Shown: positions 27,034-34,971 of the stretch, piece after piece
Layout of the letters: each line of letters starts with the position of its first letter
Numbering within the stretch: position 1 is the stretch's first letter
Assembly (NCBI RefSeq): GCF_009835145.1
Contig: NZ_APKE01000029.1
Location: 1-35,986 of the forward strand
DNA from: Profundibacterium mesophilum KAUST100406-0324
GTDB lineage: Bacteria; Pseudomonadota; Alphaproteobacteria; Rhodobacterales; Rhodobacteraceae
Length of the DNA stretch: 35,986 nucleotides
Direction: 5' to 3'
Translations under genes and position numbers: made by a program
Notes under the pieces: generated by a model
Database searches by the model: none
What the model was told of the DNA's origin: nothing
Seen by the model: only the letters and a program-made list of their open reading frames with translations

Positions 27034-27722
27034 GCTACGGAAGCGTCTTTGCGAAGCTGCGCGAGGCCAACGCGGAGGCGTGGCGGGATTACACCCGCCA
27101 CGATTTCGTCGCGGCCCTGGGAGACGGCAGCCTGCCGCGCGCGGCTTTCCTCGAATACCTGGTTCAGGATTACCTTTTCCTGATCCAGTTCTCCCGGGCC
27201 TGGGCGCTCGCGGTCCTGAAGGCCGAAACCCTCGACGAGATGCGCCGCTGCGCGGCCACGGTCAACGCGCTCCTGAACGAGGAGATGCGGTTGCATGTCG
27301 AGACCTGCGCGCGGGAGGGCATAAGCGCCGAAACCCTCGAGAGCGCCGCCGAACGTCTCGAGACGATCGCCTATACGCGCTTCGTGCTGGCGGAGGGGCA
27401 TGCGGGCGATCTGCTCGATCTTCTCGTGGCCCTCGCGCCCTGCGTCCTGGGCTACGGTGAGATTGGCGCCCGCCTGGCACGGGAGGGCGGCCCACAGGGG
27501 GGCGGCCCTTACGCGGAATGGATCGAGACCTATGCCGGCGCGGATTATCAAGGGGTCTGTGCGAAAGTGGCCGGGCTTCTCGACGGTGCGGCGGCGCGCG
27601 GTCTTGGCCCCGATCCCGAGGCCCATCCCCGCTGGAGTGCCCTATGCGCACGATTCGGCAGCGCGACCCGGCTCGAGAGTGCCTTCTGGTCCATGGGTCT
27701 TGCCGCGCGATCCGCGTCATGA
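27030..27722 (+). CDS. tenA: Aminopyrimidine aminohydrolase / thiaminase II (TenA)
   Basis: Cytoplasmic enzyme of the base-degraded-thiamin salvage path that deaminates aminopyrimidine to HMP. The 230-residue helical protein has the expected active-site residues: Asp47 in VQDYLF, Cys138 in LAPCVLGYGEIG (so the TenA_C type) and Glu216 in RLESAFW. Length is normal. The neighbours thiY upstream and thiZ-thiX downstream supply its substrate, and thiD phosphorylates its product. It overlaps thiZ by ATGA (27719-27722). Confidence 0.94.
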   Translation: MSYGSVFAKLREANAEAWRDYTRHDFVAALGDGSLPRAAFLEYLVQDYLFLIQFSRAWALAVLKAETLDEMRRCAATVNALLNEEMRLHVETCAREGISAETLESAAERLETIAYTRFVLAEGHAGDLLDLLVALAPCVLGYGEIGARLAREGGPQGGGPYAEWIETYAGADYQGVCAKVAGLLDGAAARGLGPDPEAHPRWSALCARFGSATRLESAFWSMGLAARSAS

Positions 27723-28453
27723 ACGGGGCGCCCGGCCTACATCTGTCCGGCAAGGCGCGTATCGGCGATGTGCCGCTTTTCGGGCCCTTGACGCTCGATG
27801 TTCCGGCCGGGCGCTGGACTTGCCTTCTGGGGGCGTCCGGGATCGGGAAATCGACGATTTTGCGCCTGTTCGCGGGTATCGGGAGCGGCGTCGATTTCGA
27901 GGGCGTCGCGGGGGCCACCGACGGCGCATCCCTCGAGGGGCGCTGCGCGCTGATGGCGCAAAGCGATCTGTTGCTGCCGTGGCTCGCGACGGTGGACAAT
28001 GTCATGCTCGGCGCGCGCCTGCGGGGCGAGACGCCGGATCGCGCGCGCGCCATGGCGATCCTAGCGCGCGCCGGTCTCGCGGATCACGCCGCCAAACGTC
28101 CCGCGGCCCTCTCGGGCGGTCAGAGGCAGCGCGCGGCCCTCGCCCGGACCTTGTTCGAGGAACGCCCCGTTGTCCTTCTGGATGAGCCTTTCTCCGCGCT
28201 CGATGCGCTGACCCGCGCCCGGATGCAGGATCTCGCGGCGGAGCTGCTGCAAGGACGGACCGTTTTGCATGTCACGCATGACGCGGCCGAGGCGGCCCGG
28301 CTCGGCGAGGCGCTGCTCTTGATGACGGGTGCCGGGATCGAAGAGACCGCACCCCCCGACAGTCCCGTGCCTCGCGCCTTCGACGCGCCGCAGACACTCG
28401 CCTTGCAAGGCGCCCTGATGCGGCGGCTGATGGCGATCGGAGCCCCGGCTTGA
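27719..28453 (+). CDS. thiZ: Thiamin-precursor ABC transporter ATP-binding protein (ThiZ)
   Basis: ATPase of the ThiXYZ pyrimidine importer, 244 residues. Walker A LLGASGIGKST, Q-loop MAQSDLLLPWLATVDNV, signature [13 protein letters not shown], Walker B VVLLDEPFSALD and an H-loop in VTHDAAEAARLGE are all visible; this is the nitrate/taurine-type subgroup. The start ATG overlaps the tenA stop, fixing the frame, although it remains open further upstream. It ends in a TTGA overlap with thiX. Confidence 0.92.
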   Translation: MNGAPGLHLSGKARIGDVPLFGPLTLDVPAGRWTCLLGASGIGKSTILRLFAGIGSGVDFEGVAGATDGASLEGRCALMAQSDLLLPWLATVDNVMLGARLRGETPDRARAMAILARAGLADHAAKRPAALSGGQRQRAALARTLFEERPVVLLDEPFSALDALTRARMQDLAAELLQGRTVLHVTHDAAEAARLGEALLLMTGAGIEETAPPDSPVPRAFDAPQTLALQGALMRRLMAIGAPA

Positions 28454-29226
28454 GCGCCGCGCGCCAGCCCGCGCGCGCGCGCCGCCTGTCGCTCGGAGCC
28501 CTGCGCGCCGGCCTCGCCATTGCGCTGGCGATCGCGGGCTGGGCCATTCTGGTGCGGGCGGCGGCCCTGCCTCCCTTCATCCTGCCGGGGCCCGAACGGG
28601 TGGCGCGCACGCTCTGGACCTCGCGCGCGCTCCTGGCCGAGCATGCTGTCATCACCCTGATCGAGGTGCTTGCGGGGCTCGTAATCGGGGCAATCCTGGG
28701 CTTCGCGATGGGGGTCGTTCTGGCCGTCTCGCGCCCGGCGCGGATCCTGCTGCGACCGCTCCTCGTCTTCAGCCAGGCCGTGCCCGTCTTCGCGATCGCG
28801 CCGATCCTGACGTTGTGGCTGGGATACGGGCTCGGCTCCAAGATCGTGATGACGCTGCTGATCATCTTCTTTCCCGTCACCTCGGCCTTCTACGATGCCC
28901 TGATGCGGACGCCTCCGGGCTGGCGCGAATTGGGCGACGTGATGGGCGCGCGCCCCTGGCGGCAGATGTGGCACCTGCGCATTCCGGCCGCATTGCCCGG
29001 CTTCGCCTCCGGCCTGCGTCTCGCGGCCGTCTACGCGCCGATCGGGGCGATCATCGGCGAATGGGTGGGCGCCTCGCGGGGGCTTGGCTACCTGATGCTT
29101 CTGGCGAATGGGCGCGCCAAGACCGACCTGATGTTCGCCGCCCTGATCGTGCTGGCCATACTGACGCTGCTGCTCTACGCGGCTGTCGATCGGCTCGCCA
29201 GGTGGATCGCCGGGCCCGAGGCGTAG
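28450..29226 (+). CDS. thiX: Thiamin-precursor ABC transporter permease (ThiX)
   Basis: Membrane subunit of the importer, 258 residues, about six helices, family of BPD-type permeases (SsuC/TauC/ThiX). PPFILPGPERV after the first helix, SQAVPVFAIAPILTLWLGYG and the ATPase-coupling EAA-like loop MGARPWRQMWHLRIPAALPG are typical. GEWVGASRGLGYLM is the usual late motif. Translation starts with TTG within TTGA, coupled to the thiZ stop; no ATG fits the N-terminus. It is the last gene of the operon. Confidence 0.9.
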   Translation: MSAARQPARARRLSLGALRAGLAIALAIAGWAILVRAAALPPFILPGPERVARTLWTSRALLAEHAVITLIEVLAGLVIGAILGFAMGVVLAVSRPARILLRPLLVFSQAVPVFAIAPILTLWLGYGLGSKIVMTLLIIFFPVTSAFYDALMRTPPGWRELGDVMGARPWRQMWHLRIPAALPGFASGLRLAAVYAPIGAIIGEWVGASRGLGYLMLLANGRAKTDLMFAALIVLAILTLLLYAAVDRLARWIAGPEA

Positions 29227-29259
29227 CCCGGACCCACCCGGCGCGGCGGGCCGGCGATC

Positions 29260-29278
29260 ACGCGGCCCTCAGCCGCGT
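29260..29278. terminator. Short hairpin at the thiX/queF convergent junction
   Basis: The arms acgcggc (29260-29266) and gccgcgt (29272-29278) flank a 5-base loop that includes the queF stop codon. There is no U-tract. A role as a bidirectional terminator is tentative. Confidence 0.35.
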
Positions 29279-29739
29279 CCGCGATAGGGCGGAACGCCCT
29301 GGTCCGGGATCCACACATCCCCGGGCATCGCGCCGGTCTGCCAGAACACATCGATCGGGATGCCGCCGCGCGGATACCAATAACCCCCGATGCGCAGCCA
29401 TTGCGGCTCGAGCAATTCGACGATGCGCCGGCCGATGGAGACGGTGCAATCCTCGTGGAAGGCGCCGTGATTGCGGAAGGCGCCGAGATAGAGCTTGAGC
29501 GACTTGCTCTCGACCAGCCAGCGCCCCGGAACGTAATCGATGACCAGATGCGCGAAATCGGGCTGTCCGGTCATCGGGCAGAGCGAGGTGAATTCCGGCG
29601 CGGTGAAGCGCACGTTATATGCAGTGTCCGCCTGCGGATTGGCGACCCGCTCGAGGATCGCCTGGTCGGGATCGGCGGGCAGGGGGGCGGCGCTGCCCAG
29701 CTGCTTGAGATCCTTGTATATATCCTGTTTCTCGCTCAT
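29269..29739 (-). CDS. queF: NADPH-dependent 7-cyano-7-deazaguanine reductase
   Basis: Reduces preQ0 to preQ1, the last free-base step of queuosine synthesis. The 156-residue short-type (unimodular) QueF has the catalytic cysteine in [12 protein letters not shown], the NADPH/substrate motif [11 protein letters not shown] and NHGAFHEDC. It is last in queC-queD-queE-queF, 13 bases after queE. Length is normal for the short type. Confidence 0.96.
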   Translation of the reverse strand: MSEKQDIYKDLKQLGSAAPLPADPDQAILERVANPQADTAYNVRFTAPEFTSLCPMTGQPDFAHLVIDYVPGRWLVESKSLKLYLGAFRNHGAFHEDCTVSIGRRIVELLEPQWLRIGGYWYPRGGIPIDVFWQTGAMPGDVWIPDQGVPPYRGRG

Positions 29740-29752
29740 CGTTTCGCTCCTT

Positions 29753-30493
29753 TCAGACGCCGCGCTTGTTGCCCCAGAGGAGCACGTGAAGCTGCGGCAG
29801 CACGCGCGCGGCGAACCAGCGCGCCTCGGTCACCTGCTCCACCAGCCAGTCCAGCCGATCGTTCAGCCCGTCGATGTCGACGGGCGCGCGGTCGTCCTCG
29901 GGCGGCGGGGGTGTGTGATTTCCGGGCTGCAGGTAGACCGGCAGATCGGGGTGGCGTGCGGCCGCCTGCCGCGCGAAGTCGAAATCGGCCCGATCGAAGA
30001 CAACGAACTTGAGCGCTGTCTGCGTGACCGGCCCGGCCGCGGCGACGCAATCGGCCAGCTTGTCCCAGTCGGTCTGCATCCCGCTCGAGGGCGGCTTGGG
30101 GCTGAGCACGAGCGTTTCGAGATCGGCGAACCAGTCCTGCGCCACCGATCCTTGCGTCTCGAGCGAGAAGCCGTAGCCCGCCGCGCGCCCTGCCGTTATG
30201 AGCGGGCCGAAGGGCTGGATCGCGGGGTTGCCGCCCGACAGGGTCACCATCAGAGGCACGCCGCCGGACAGCTCCGCGATGCGCTCGAGGATGCTGCCCG
30301 GTGTCATTGCCGCCCATTCGGAGCGGAAGCGGCTCTCGACGGCGTGCAGGCTGTCGCACCAGCTGCACCTGTAATCGCAGCCCCCGGTGCGCACGAAGAC
30401 GGTGGGCCGTCCGATCACCGGACCCTCGCCCTGGATCGTCGGCCCGAAGATCTCGGCCACGCGGATCGCCTCCCGCGGCGCATCGAGGCTCAT
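29753..30493 (-). CDS. queE: 7-carboxy-7-deazaguanine synthase (radical SAM)
   Basis: Radical SAM enzyme that contracts 6-carboxytetrahydropterin to CDG. The 246 residues begin with [24 protein letters not shown]. The 4Fe-4S motif CDYRCSWC (CX3CX2C) and the SAM-binding [10 protein letters not shown] follow. A frame upstream is open to 30568, but ATG 30493 overlaps the queD stop as ATGA and gives the family start. Together with queC, queD and queF it completes the GTP-to-preQ1 route after FolE. Confidence 0.95.
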   Translation of the reverse strand: MSLDAPREAIRVAEIFGPTIQGEGPVIGRPTVFVRTGGCDYRCSWCDSLHAVESRFRSEWAAMTPGSILERIAELSGGVPLMVTLSGGNPAIQPFGPLITAGRAAGYGFSLETQGSVAQDWFADLETLVLSPKPPSSGMQTDWDKLADCVAAAGPVTQTALKFVVFDRADFDFARQAAARHPDLPVYLQPGNHTPPPPEDDRAPVDIDGLNDRLDWLVEQVTEARWFAARVLPQLHVLLWGNKRGV

Positions 30494-30849
30494 GGCCGGT
30501 ATTCCGCCCAGGTCTTGGGCGTCTCGCTCACCCGTACGGCGGAGGTTTCCGGAAGGCGCTCGGCGCACCAGTCAAAGAAATGCCGCGCCAGCCGTTCGGC
30601 GGTGACGTCATCACGCCCGAGCACCTCGTTGAGGTGGCGGTGGTCGAATTGATCGTCGATATAGCGCTTCAGGGCGCCGAGCTCGTGATAGTCGCGCACG
30701 AAGCCGTTCTCGTCGAGATCGCGCGCCTGCAGCTCGACCACCACGATGTAGTTATGTCCGTGCAGCCGCGCGCAGGGATGCCCCTCGGGCAGGCGGCTCA
30801 GCTGATGGGAGGCGGAGAAGTGGAATTCCTTGCTGATCGTATACATCAT
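30490..30849 (-). CDS. queD: 6-carboxytetrahydropterin synthase
   Basis: Converts dihydroneopterin triphosphate to 6-carboxytetrahydropterin. The 119-residue QueD has FHFSASHQL with the first zinc histidine, [10 protein letters not shown] with the catalytic cysteine and the other two zinc histidines, and FDHRHLNE. Two ATGs lie in tandem (30849 and 30846). The first overlaps the queC stop (ATGA); aggagg precedes the first by only one base, so the second may be used. Confidence 0.95.
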   Translation of the reverse strand: MMYTISKEFHFSASHQLSRLPEGHPCARLHGHNYIVVVELQARDLDENGFVRDYHELGALKRYIDDQFDHRHLNEVLGRDDVTAERLARHFFDWCAERLPETSAVRVSETPKTWAEYRP

Positions 30850-31547
30850 GCCTCCTTGGCGGCAGCGACGGCCTCGCGCCAGTAATCTGGATCATCGTAT
30901 CGGGTGGGATCGTCGATGCCGGCGAGCTCGAAGGCCTCGCGCCGCTCGACGCAGGTGCCGCAGCGCCCGCAATGCCGCTCGCCGCCCTTGTAGCATGACC
31001 AGGTCATCTCGAAGGGCGTGCCGTGACGCGCGCCGTCGCGCACGATCTCGGACTTGGGCACATGGACATAGGGCGCCTTGAGGGCGATGCTGGCATAGCC
31101 TTGGGTGGCGTGATCCTGCATCGCCTGGAAGGCGTCGATGAACTCGGGCCGGCAATCGGGATAGATGAAGTGATCGCCCCCGTGAACGGCCGTTGCCACC
31201 GCCTCGGCGCCCTGCGCCGCCGCCGCACCGAAGGCGATCGCGAGCATGATCGCGTTGCGGTTGGGCACGACGGTGACGCGCATCGTCTCCTCGGCGTAAT
31301 GCCCGTCGGGCACCGCGCCGCCATCGGTCAGGGCAGAGCCGCCAAGACAGGCGCCGATATCGCGCATGTCGACGATCCGGTGCGTCGTTCCAAGCCGCTC
31401 GGCGCAGGCCGCGGCGAAGGAAAGCTCCTTGGCATGGCGCTGTCCGTAATCGAAGGAGAGCAATCCCGCGAGATGCCCTTCGGCATGGACGCGATGCGCG
31501 AGCGAGACCGAATCCAGTCCGCCCGAGCAGATGACCAGTGTTTTCAT
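30846..31547 (-). CDS. queC: 7-cyano-7-deazaguanine synthase
   Basis: ATP-dependent conversion of CDG to preQ0. The 233 residues start MKTLVICSGGLDSVSL with the PP-loop, followed by FDYGQRHAKEL and VPNRNAIMLAIAFG. A zinc site (CYKGGERHCGRCGTCVER) is near the C-terminus. The open frame extends to 31694, but ATG 31547 matches the family start. It is the first gene of the que operon; no preQ1 riboswitch was recognised in the leader. Confidence 0.96.
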   Translation of the reverse strand: MKTLVICSGGLDSVSLAHRVHAEGHLAGLLSFDYGQRHAKELSFAAACAERLGTTHRIVDMRDIGACLGGSALTDGGAVPDGHYAEETMRVTVVPNRNAIMLAIAFGAAAAQGAEAVATAVHGGDHFIYPDCRPEFIDAFQAMQDHATQGYASIALKAPYVHVPKSEIVRDGARHGTPFEMTWSCYKGGERHCGRCGTCVERREAFELAGIDDPTRYDDPDYWREAVAAAKEA

Positions 31548-31768
31548 ATCGTCAGTCCTTGTTTTGTCCGGGTAGGCTGCGACCGGGTGGCGGCCCCGCA
31601 TAAGGGAGCGCGGGCGGGATTGCAAAGACAAAACCGGGCGCCGGCAGGCGCGAACTGCCACGCGCGCGATCACATTTGCAGCAAAAAGCTTCATAATGCG
31701 TGCATATGCGGCCTATGCTGAACCCGTGGTCCCGGTGCAGGCGGACCGTCAGGACGGGAGCCGTTCAA
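31548..31768. promoter_or_regulatory. Divergent intergenic region between queC and the RHH gene
   Basis: The 221 bases should contain promoters for both directions. An AT-richer patch occurs around 31670-31700 (catttgcagcaaaaagcttc). Short stems such as ggcag/ctgcc near 31640-31660 are present. No complete promoter or riboswitch could be assigned. Confidence 0.3.
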
Positions 31769-32092
31769 ATGTGCAGGATTTTCGCAGGACAGAACCCGGC
31801 GCGTTATGCGCCGCAGGTGCGCAGGATGCGCCTCAATGGACAAAGCACCAGCATCCAGCTGGAAGCCCTTTTCTGGGATATTCTCGACGAGATCGCAAAG
31901 ACCGAAGGGACGAGCGTTCCGGCCTTCCTGTCGAAACTGCATGGCGAGGTGATCGAACTCATGGGCGAGCCCAAGAATTTCACATCCCTGCTCCGCTGCA
32001 CCTGCATCACCTTCATCGAGCGCCGGGGGCACGAGCAGGGGCGCCGGCAGGCCTCCGGCCGCATGGACCGCTCGGTGCTCGCGGCCGAATAA
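31769..32092 (+). CDS. Ribbon-helix-helix domain protein
   Basis: Small predicted DNA-binding protein of 107 residues, of the RHH family common in alphaproteobacteria (as far as I recall, Pfam RHH_4). It starts MCRIFAGQNPARYAP. The core MRLNGQSTSIQLEALFWDILDEIAKTEGTS provides the strand and first helix, and LLRCTCITFIERR ends the conserved part. The frame is open to 31700, but ATG 31769 has gggag eight bases upstream and gives the usual N-terminus. No toxin gene is next to it, so a plain regulator is more likely than an antitoxin. Target unknown. Confidence 0.75.
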   Translation: MCRIFAGQNPARYAPQVRRMRLNGQSTSIQLEALFWDILDEIAKTEGTSVPAFLSKLHGEVIELMGEPKNFTSLLRCTCITFIERRGHEQGRRQASGRMDRSVLAAE

Positions 32093-32100
32093 GCATCCCT

Positions 32101-32118
32101 GTAGTATCCGAATACTAC
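32101..32118. promoter_or_regulatory. Perfect inverted repeat between the RHH gene and gloA
   Basis: The sequence gtagtatccgaatactac has 7-base arms around a 4-base centre, is AT-richer than its surroundings, and lies eight bases after the RHH stop. A possible promoter for gloA (ttggcg at 32121, atgatc 17 bases on) directly follows it. It may be an operator, perhaps for the adjacent RHH protein, or a weak terminator. Confidence 0.45.
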
Positions 32119-32177
32119 CTTGGCGCCTGAACGGCCCGTACCATGATCCCCGAAGCCAAGCGATACGGGGAGACAAT

Positions 32178-32573
32178 ATGGCCAAGGCGATTCACAGCAT
32201 GATCCGGGTGCGCGACGAGCAGCGTTCGGTCGATTTCTACGCGCGCGCCTTCGGGCTCGAGATCGCCGACAGGCTCGATTTCACCGATTTCACGCTGGTT
32301 TATCTGAGCAATTCGGAAACTGCGTTCGAGCTTGAGCTGACGGTGAACAAGGGGCGCGACACACCCTACGACCTGGGTGACGGTTACGGCCATCTCGCGG
32401 TGTCCGTCGCCGATCTCGACGCGGAGCATGCACGGTTCGAGAGCGCTGGCCTCGCCCCGCGCAAGATCGTTGAATTCGCACCCGACGGCACCTTGGTGGG
32501 ACGCTTCTTCTTCGTCGCCGATCCCGACGGATACCAGATCGAGGTGCTCGAGCGCAGCGGCCGCTTCGGCTGA
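32178..32573 (+). CDS. gloA: Lactoylglutathione lyase (glyoxalase I)
   Basis: Isomerises the methylglyoxal-glutathione hemithioacetal to S-lactoylglutathione. The 131-residue VOC protein has all four expected metal ligands by alignment with E. coli GloA: His6, Glu53, His72 and Glu122. It also has RSVDFYARAFGLE and DPDGYQIEVLE. Size and residues fit the short, nickel-type bacterial form. The start ATG follows ggggaga. It may be transcribed alone or with the dehydrogenase pair 64 bases downstream. Confidence 0.93.
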   Translation: MAKAIHSMIRVRDEQRSVDFYARAFGLEIADRLDFTDFTLVYLSNSETAFELELTVNKGRDTPYDLGDGYGHLAVSVADLDAEHARFESAGLAPRKIVEFAPDGTLVGRFFFVADPDGYQIEVLERSGRFG

Positions 32574-32636
32574 TCCCCATCCCAGCGGTGCCGCCGGGGA
32601 GGGCGGTCCGCGCCAAACCCTCAGGGAGGACACCAC

Positions 32637-33161
32637 ATGAGCGAAACCGAAGACAAGCGCGGGCTGACACGCCGCGCCCTTCTGAGCCGGACCATCGCCG
32701 CCGCGGGGAGCTTCATCATCGGCGGCGGCTTCCTGGCCGCACGCGACGCGGCCTGGGCCACCGAATTGAGCGCGCTGCAGCCGCGCACCATGGCCACGCT
32801 GGTGCAGATGGCACGCGACATCTACCCGCATGACCAGATCGGCGACGCCCATTACGTCACCGCTGTCAAAAGCTATGACGCGGCCGATCAGGCCGAAGGC
32901 ATCGAGGCGGGAATCGCCGAGCTCGACGCGGCGGCGCAGGCCATGGGGCATCAGAGCTACCTCGATATCGGCTGGGAGCGTGACCGGGTCGACGTGCTGC
33001 GCTCGATCGAGGAGAGCGATTTTTTCCAGCGGGTCCGCGGCGGTCTGGTGACCGGCCTCTACAACCAGAAGGCCGTCTGGCCGGTCTTCGGCTACGAGGG
33101 CGAATCGTATTCGCATGGCGGCTACATCGACCAGGGTTTCAACGATATCGCGTGGATCTGA
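32637..33161 (+). CDS. Tat-exported small subunit of a GMC dehydrogenase (gluconate 2-dehydrogenase subunit 3-like)
   Basis: Predicted periplasmic small subunit of 174 residues. The N-terminus has a twin-arginine signal (LTRRALLSRTIAAAG, Arg12-Arg13) followed by a hydrophobic stretch and a likely cleavage after AWA near residue 43. The mature part resembles gluconate 2-dehydrogenase subunit 3 proteins, with LQPRTMATLVQMARDIYPHD. Such subunits carry the cofactor-free flavoprotein through the Tat system as a complex. agggagga lies six bases before the ATG. The GMC gene follows after 25 bases. Confidence 0.82.
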   Translation: MSETEDKRGLTRRALLSRTIAAAGSFIIGGGFLAARDAAWATELSALQPRTMATLVQMARDIYPHDQIGDAHYVTAVKSYDAADQAEGIEAGIAELDAAAQAMGHQSYLDIGWERDRVDVLRSIEESDFFQRVRGGLVTGLYNQKAVWPVFGYEGESYSHGGYIDQGFNDIAWI

Positions 33162-33186
33162 TCCAGCGTAGGAGGAGGAGCATCGG

Positions 33187-34758
33187 ATGGCAGCCCCATT
33201 TGATCTGAAGGACGACGGCGTCGTCGTCATCATCGGCACCGGCGCGGGAGGCGGGGTGCTGGCCAACGAGCTGGCGCAGAAGGGCATCAGCGTCGTCGCG
33301 CTCGAGGCCGGCGGGCGCTACCTGCCCGAGGATTACGTCAACGACGAGTGGGAGAGCTTCGGACAGCTCGCCTGGCTCGACCCGCGCAGCACCAGCGGCG
33401 ACTGGCGCGTGGCCAAGGATTTCTCCGGGCTGCCCGCCTGGATCGTCAAGGCCGTGGGGGGCACCACCACCCATTGGGCGGGCGCATCGCTGCGCTTCCA
33501 GCCGCATGAGTGGAAGGCAAAGACGACCTATGGCGAGGTTGCCGGCGCGAGCCTTCTGGACTGGCCGATCGATGCCGAGGAAATGGCGCCCTATTACGAC
33601 AAGGCCGAGGAGAAGCTGCGGGTGACGCGCACCGGCGACCGTCCGGGCCTGCCGGGGAACAACAACTACAAGGTCTTCGAGGCCGGCGCCAAGGCGCTGG
33701 GCTACGAGAAGGTCCATTCGGGCAACATGGCGATCAACTCCGTCGACGGAGACGAGCGCCCCGCCTGCCAGCAGCTCGGCTTCTGCTTCCAGGGCTGCAA
33801 GTTCGGGGCGAAATGGTCTTCGGCCTATACCGACATTCCGCGCGGCGAGGCGACGGGCAACCTCGAGGTGCGCGAGCGGGCCCATGCGCTGCGCATCGAA
33901 CATGGGCCGGACGGGCGCGTGAACGGGGTCGTCTATGCCGATGCCGATGGCAACGAGCACAAGCAGATGGCGCGCGTCGTCTGCGTGGCCGGCAACAGCT
34001 ACGAAAGCCCGCGTCTGTTGCTGAACTCGGCCTCGTCGATGTATCCCGACGGGCTGGCCAACAGCTCGGGGCAGGTGGGCCGTAACTACATGCGCCACCT
34101 CACCGGCTCGGTCTATGGCATCTTCGACAAGCCCGTGAAGATGTGGCGCGGCACGACCATGGCCGGCATCATGCAGGACGAGGCGCGCCACGACCCCTCG
34201 CGCGGCTTCGTCGGCGGCTACGAGCTCGAAACGCTCAGCCTCGGCCTGCCATTCATGGCCGCCTTCCTCGATCCGGGAAGCTGGGGACGGGAATTCACCA
34301 CGGCGCTCGATCACTACGAGAACATGGCCGGCATGTGGATCGTGGGCGAGGACATGCCGCAGGAAAGCAACCGCGTCACCCTCAATACCGACCTGACGGA
34401 CCAGTTCGGAATGCCGGTCGCCAACGTGCATTACTCGGACCACGAAAACGACCGCGCGATGCGCGCCCATGCCTATGACCGGGGACAGGCGATGTACGAC
34501 GCGGTCGGCGCCACGCGGACCTTGCCGACGCCGCCCTATCCCTCGACCCACAATCTTGGGACCAACAGGATGTCCCAAAATGCCAGCGACGGGGTCGTGA
34601 ACCGCAACGGGCGCGCCCATGACGTTGAGAATCTTTTCGTCTCAGATGGCTCGCAATTCACCACCGGCGCGGCCGAGAACCCGACGCTCACGATCGTCGC
34701 CCTGGCGATCAGGCAAGCCGATCATATCGCCCAGGAGATGAACGCGGGAACCCTATGA
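33187..34758 (+). CDS. GMC-family flavoprotein dehydrogenase
   Basis: FAD-dependent alcohol, sugar or polyol dehydrogenase, 523 residues. It shows a Rossmann motif near the N-terminus (GTGAGGGVLANEL, residues 17-29), VGGTTTHWAGASLRF, a cysteine-containing segment CFQGCKFGAKWSS, and the GMC C-terminal block STHNLGTNRMS with SDGSQFTTGAAENPTLTI. It has no signal of its own, so it is probably exported with the Tat subunit upstream. In related operons a membrane-bound cytochrome c gene follows as electron acceptor; here only a short possible remnant is present before an insertion sequence. Substrate not identifiable. Confidence 0.9.
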   Translation: MAAPFDLKDDGVVVIIGTGAGGGVLANELAQKGISVVALEAGGRYLPEDYVNDEWESFGQLAWLDPRSTSGDWRVAKDFSGLPAWIVKAVGGTTTHWAGASLRFQPHEWKAKTTYGEVAGASLLDWPIDAEEMAPYYDKAEEKLRVTRTGDRPGLPGNNNYKVFEAGAKALGYEKVHSGNMAINSVDGDERPACQQLGFCFQGCKFGAKWSSAYTDIPRGEATGNLEVRERAHALRIEHGPDGRVNGVVYADADGNEHKQMARVVCVAGNSYESPRLLLNSASSMYPDGLANSSGQVGRNYMRHLTGSVYGIFDKPVKMWRGTTMAGIMQDEARHDPSRGFVGGYELETLSLGLPFMAAFLDPGSWGREFTTALDHYENMAGMWIVGEDMPQESNRVTLNTDLTDQFGMPVANVHYSDHENDRAMRAHAYDRGQAMYDAVGATRTLPTPPYPSTHNLGTNRMSQNASDGVVNRNGRAHDVENLFVSDGSQFTTGAAENPTLTIVALAIRQADHIAQEMNAGTL

Positions 34759-34790
34759 GCCGGCGAAGGCTGGCGGTTTTGGTCCTGTAG
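34755..34790 (+). pseudogene. Possible 5' remnant of a third GMC-operon gene
   Basis: ATG at 34755 overlaps the GMC stop as ATGA and reads MSRRRLAVLVL before TAG at 34788. The basic residues followed by a hydrophobic run look like the start of a Sec signal peptide, as expected for the cytochrome c subunit that usually completes such operons. The reading is short and could be chance. The DNA after it shows no gene before the IS1595 element. Confidence 0.35.
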
Positions 34791-34820
34791 CCGCCAATCC
34801 GCTCCATGCAAAAGACGCCC

Positions 34821-34840
34821 CGCGGTCCGCAAGGACCGCG
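34821..34840 (+). terminator. Hairpin with GCAA loop after the GMC gene
   Basis: The arms cgcggtcc (34821-34828) and ggaccgcg (34833-34840) are perfect 8-base complements closing a gcaa tetraloop, a stable GNRA type. No T-run follows. It is a likely transcript end for the GMC operon or its former third gene. Confidence 0.5.
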
Positions 34841-34971
34841 CGGCACAACCACGACGAGCAGGGGGCCCGGGCACGTAAGACGTCACCCGGAACACGTCCG
34901 TTTTGCTCTAGATATTGGAGCCTTGCGCGTCGCTTTTGTGATGCAGGACGAATATCGCCTCGAATATTTTT

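Noticed and set aside
28120-28974. A 284-codon minus-strand frame within thiZ and thiX.
   Set aside because: It is antisense to two well-supported genes, is biased in Arg/Gly/Ala and has no family motifs.
31548-31700. A preQ1 riboswitch before queC.
   Set aside because: No short preQ1-I pseudoknot consensus or preQ1-II pattern could be found in the leader.
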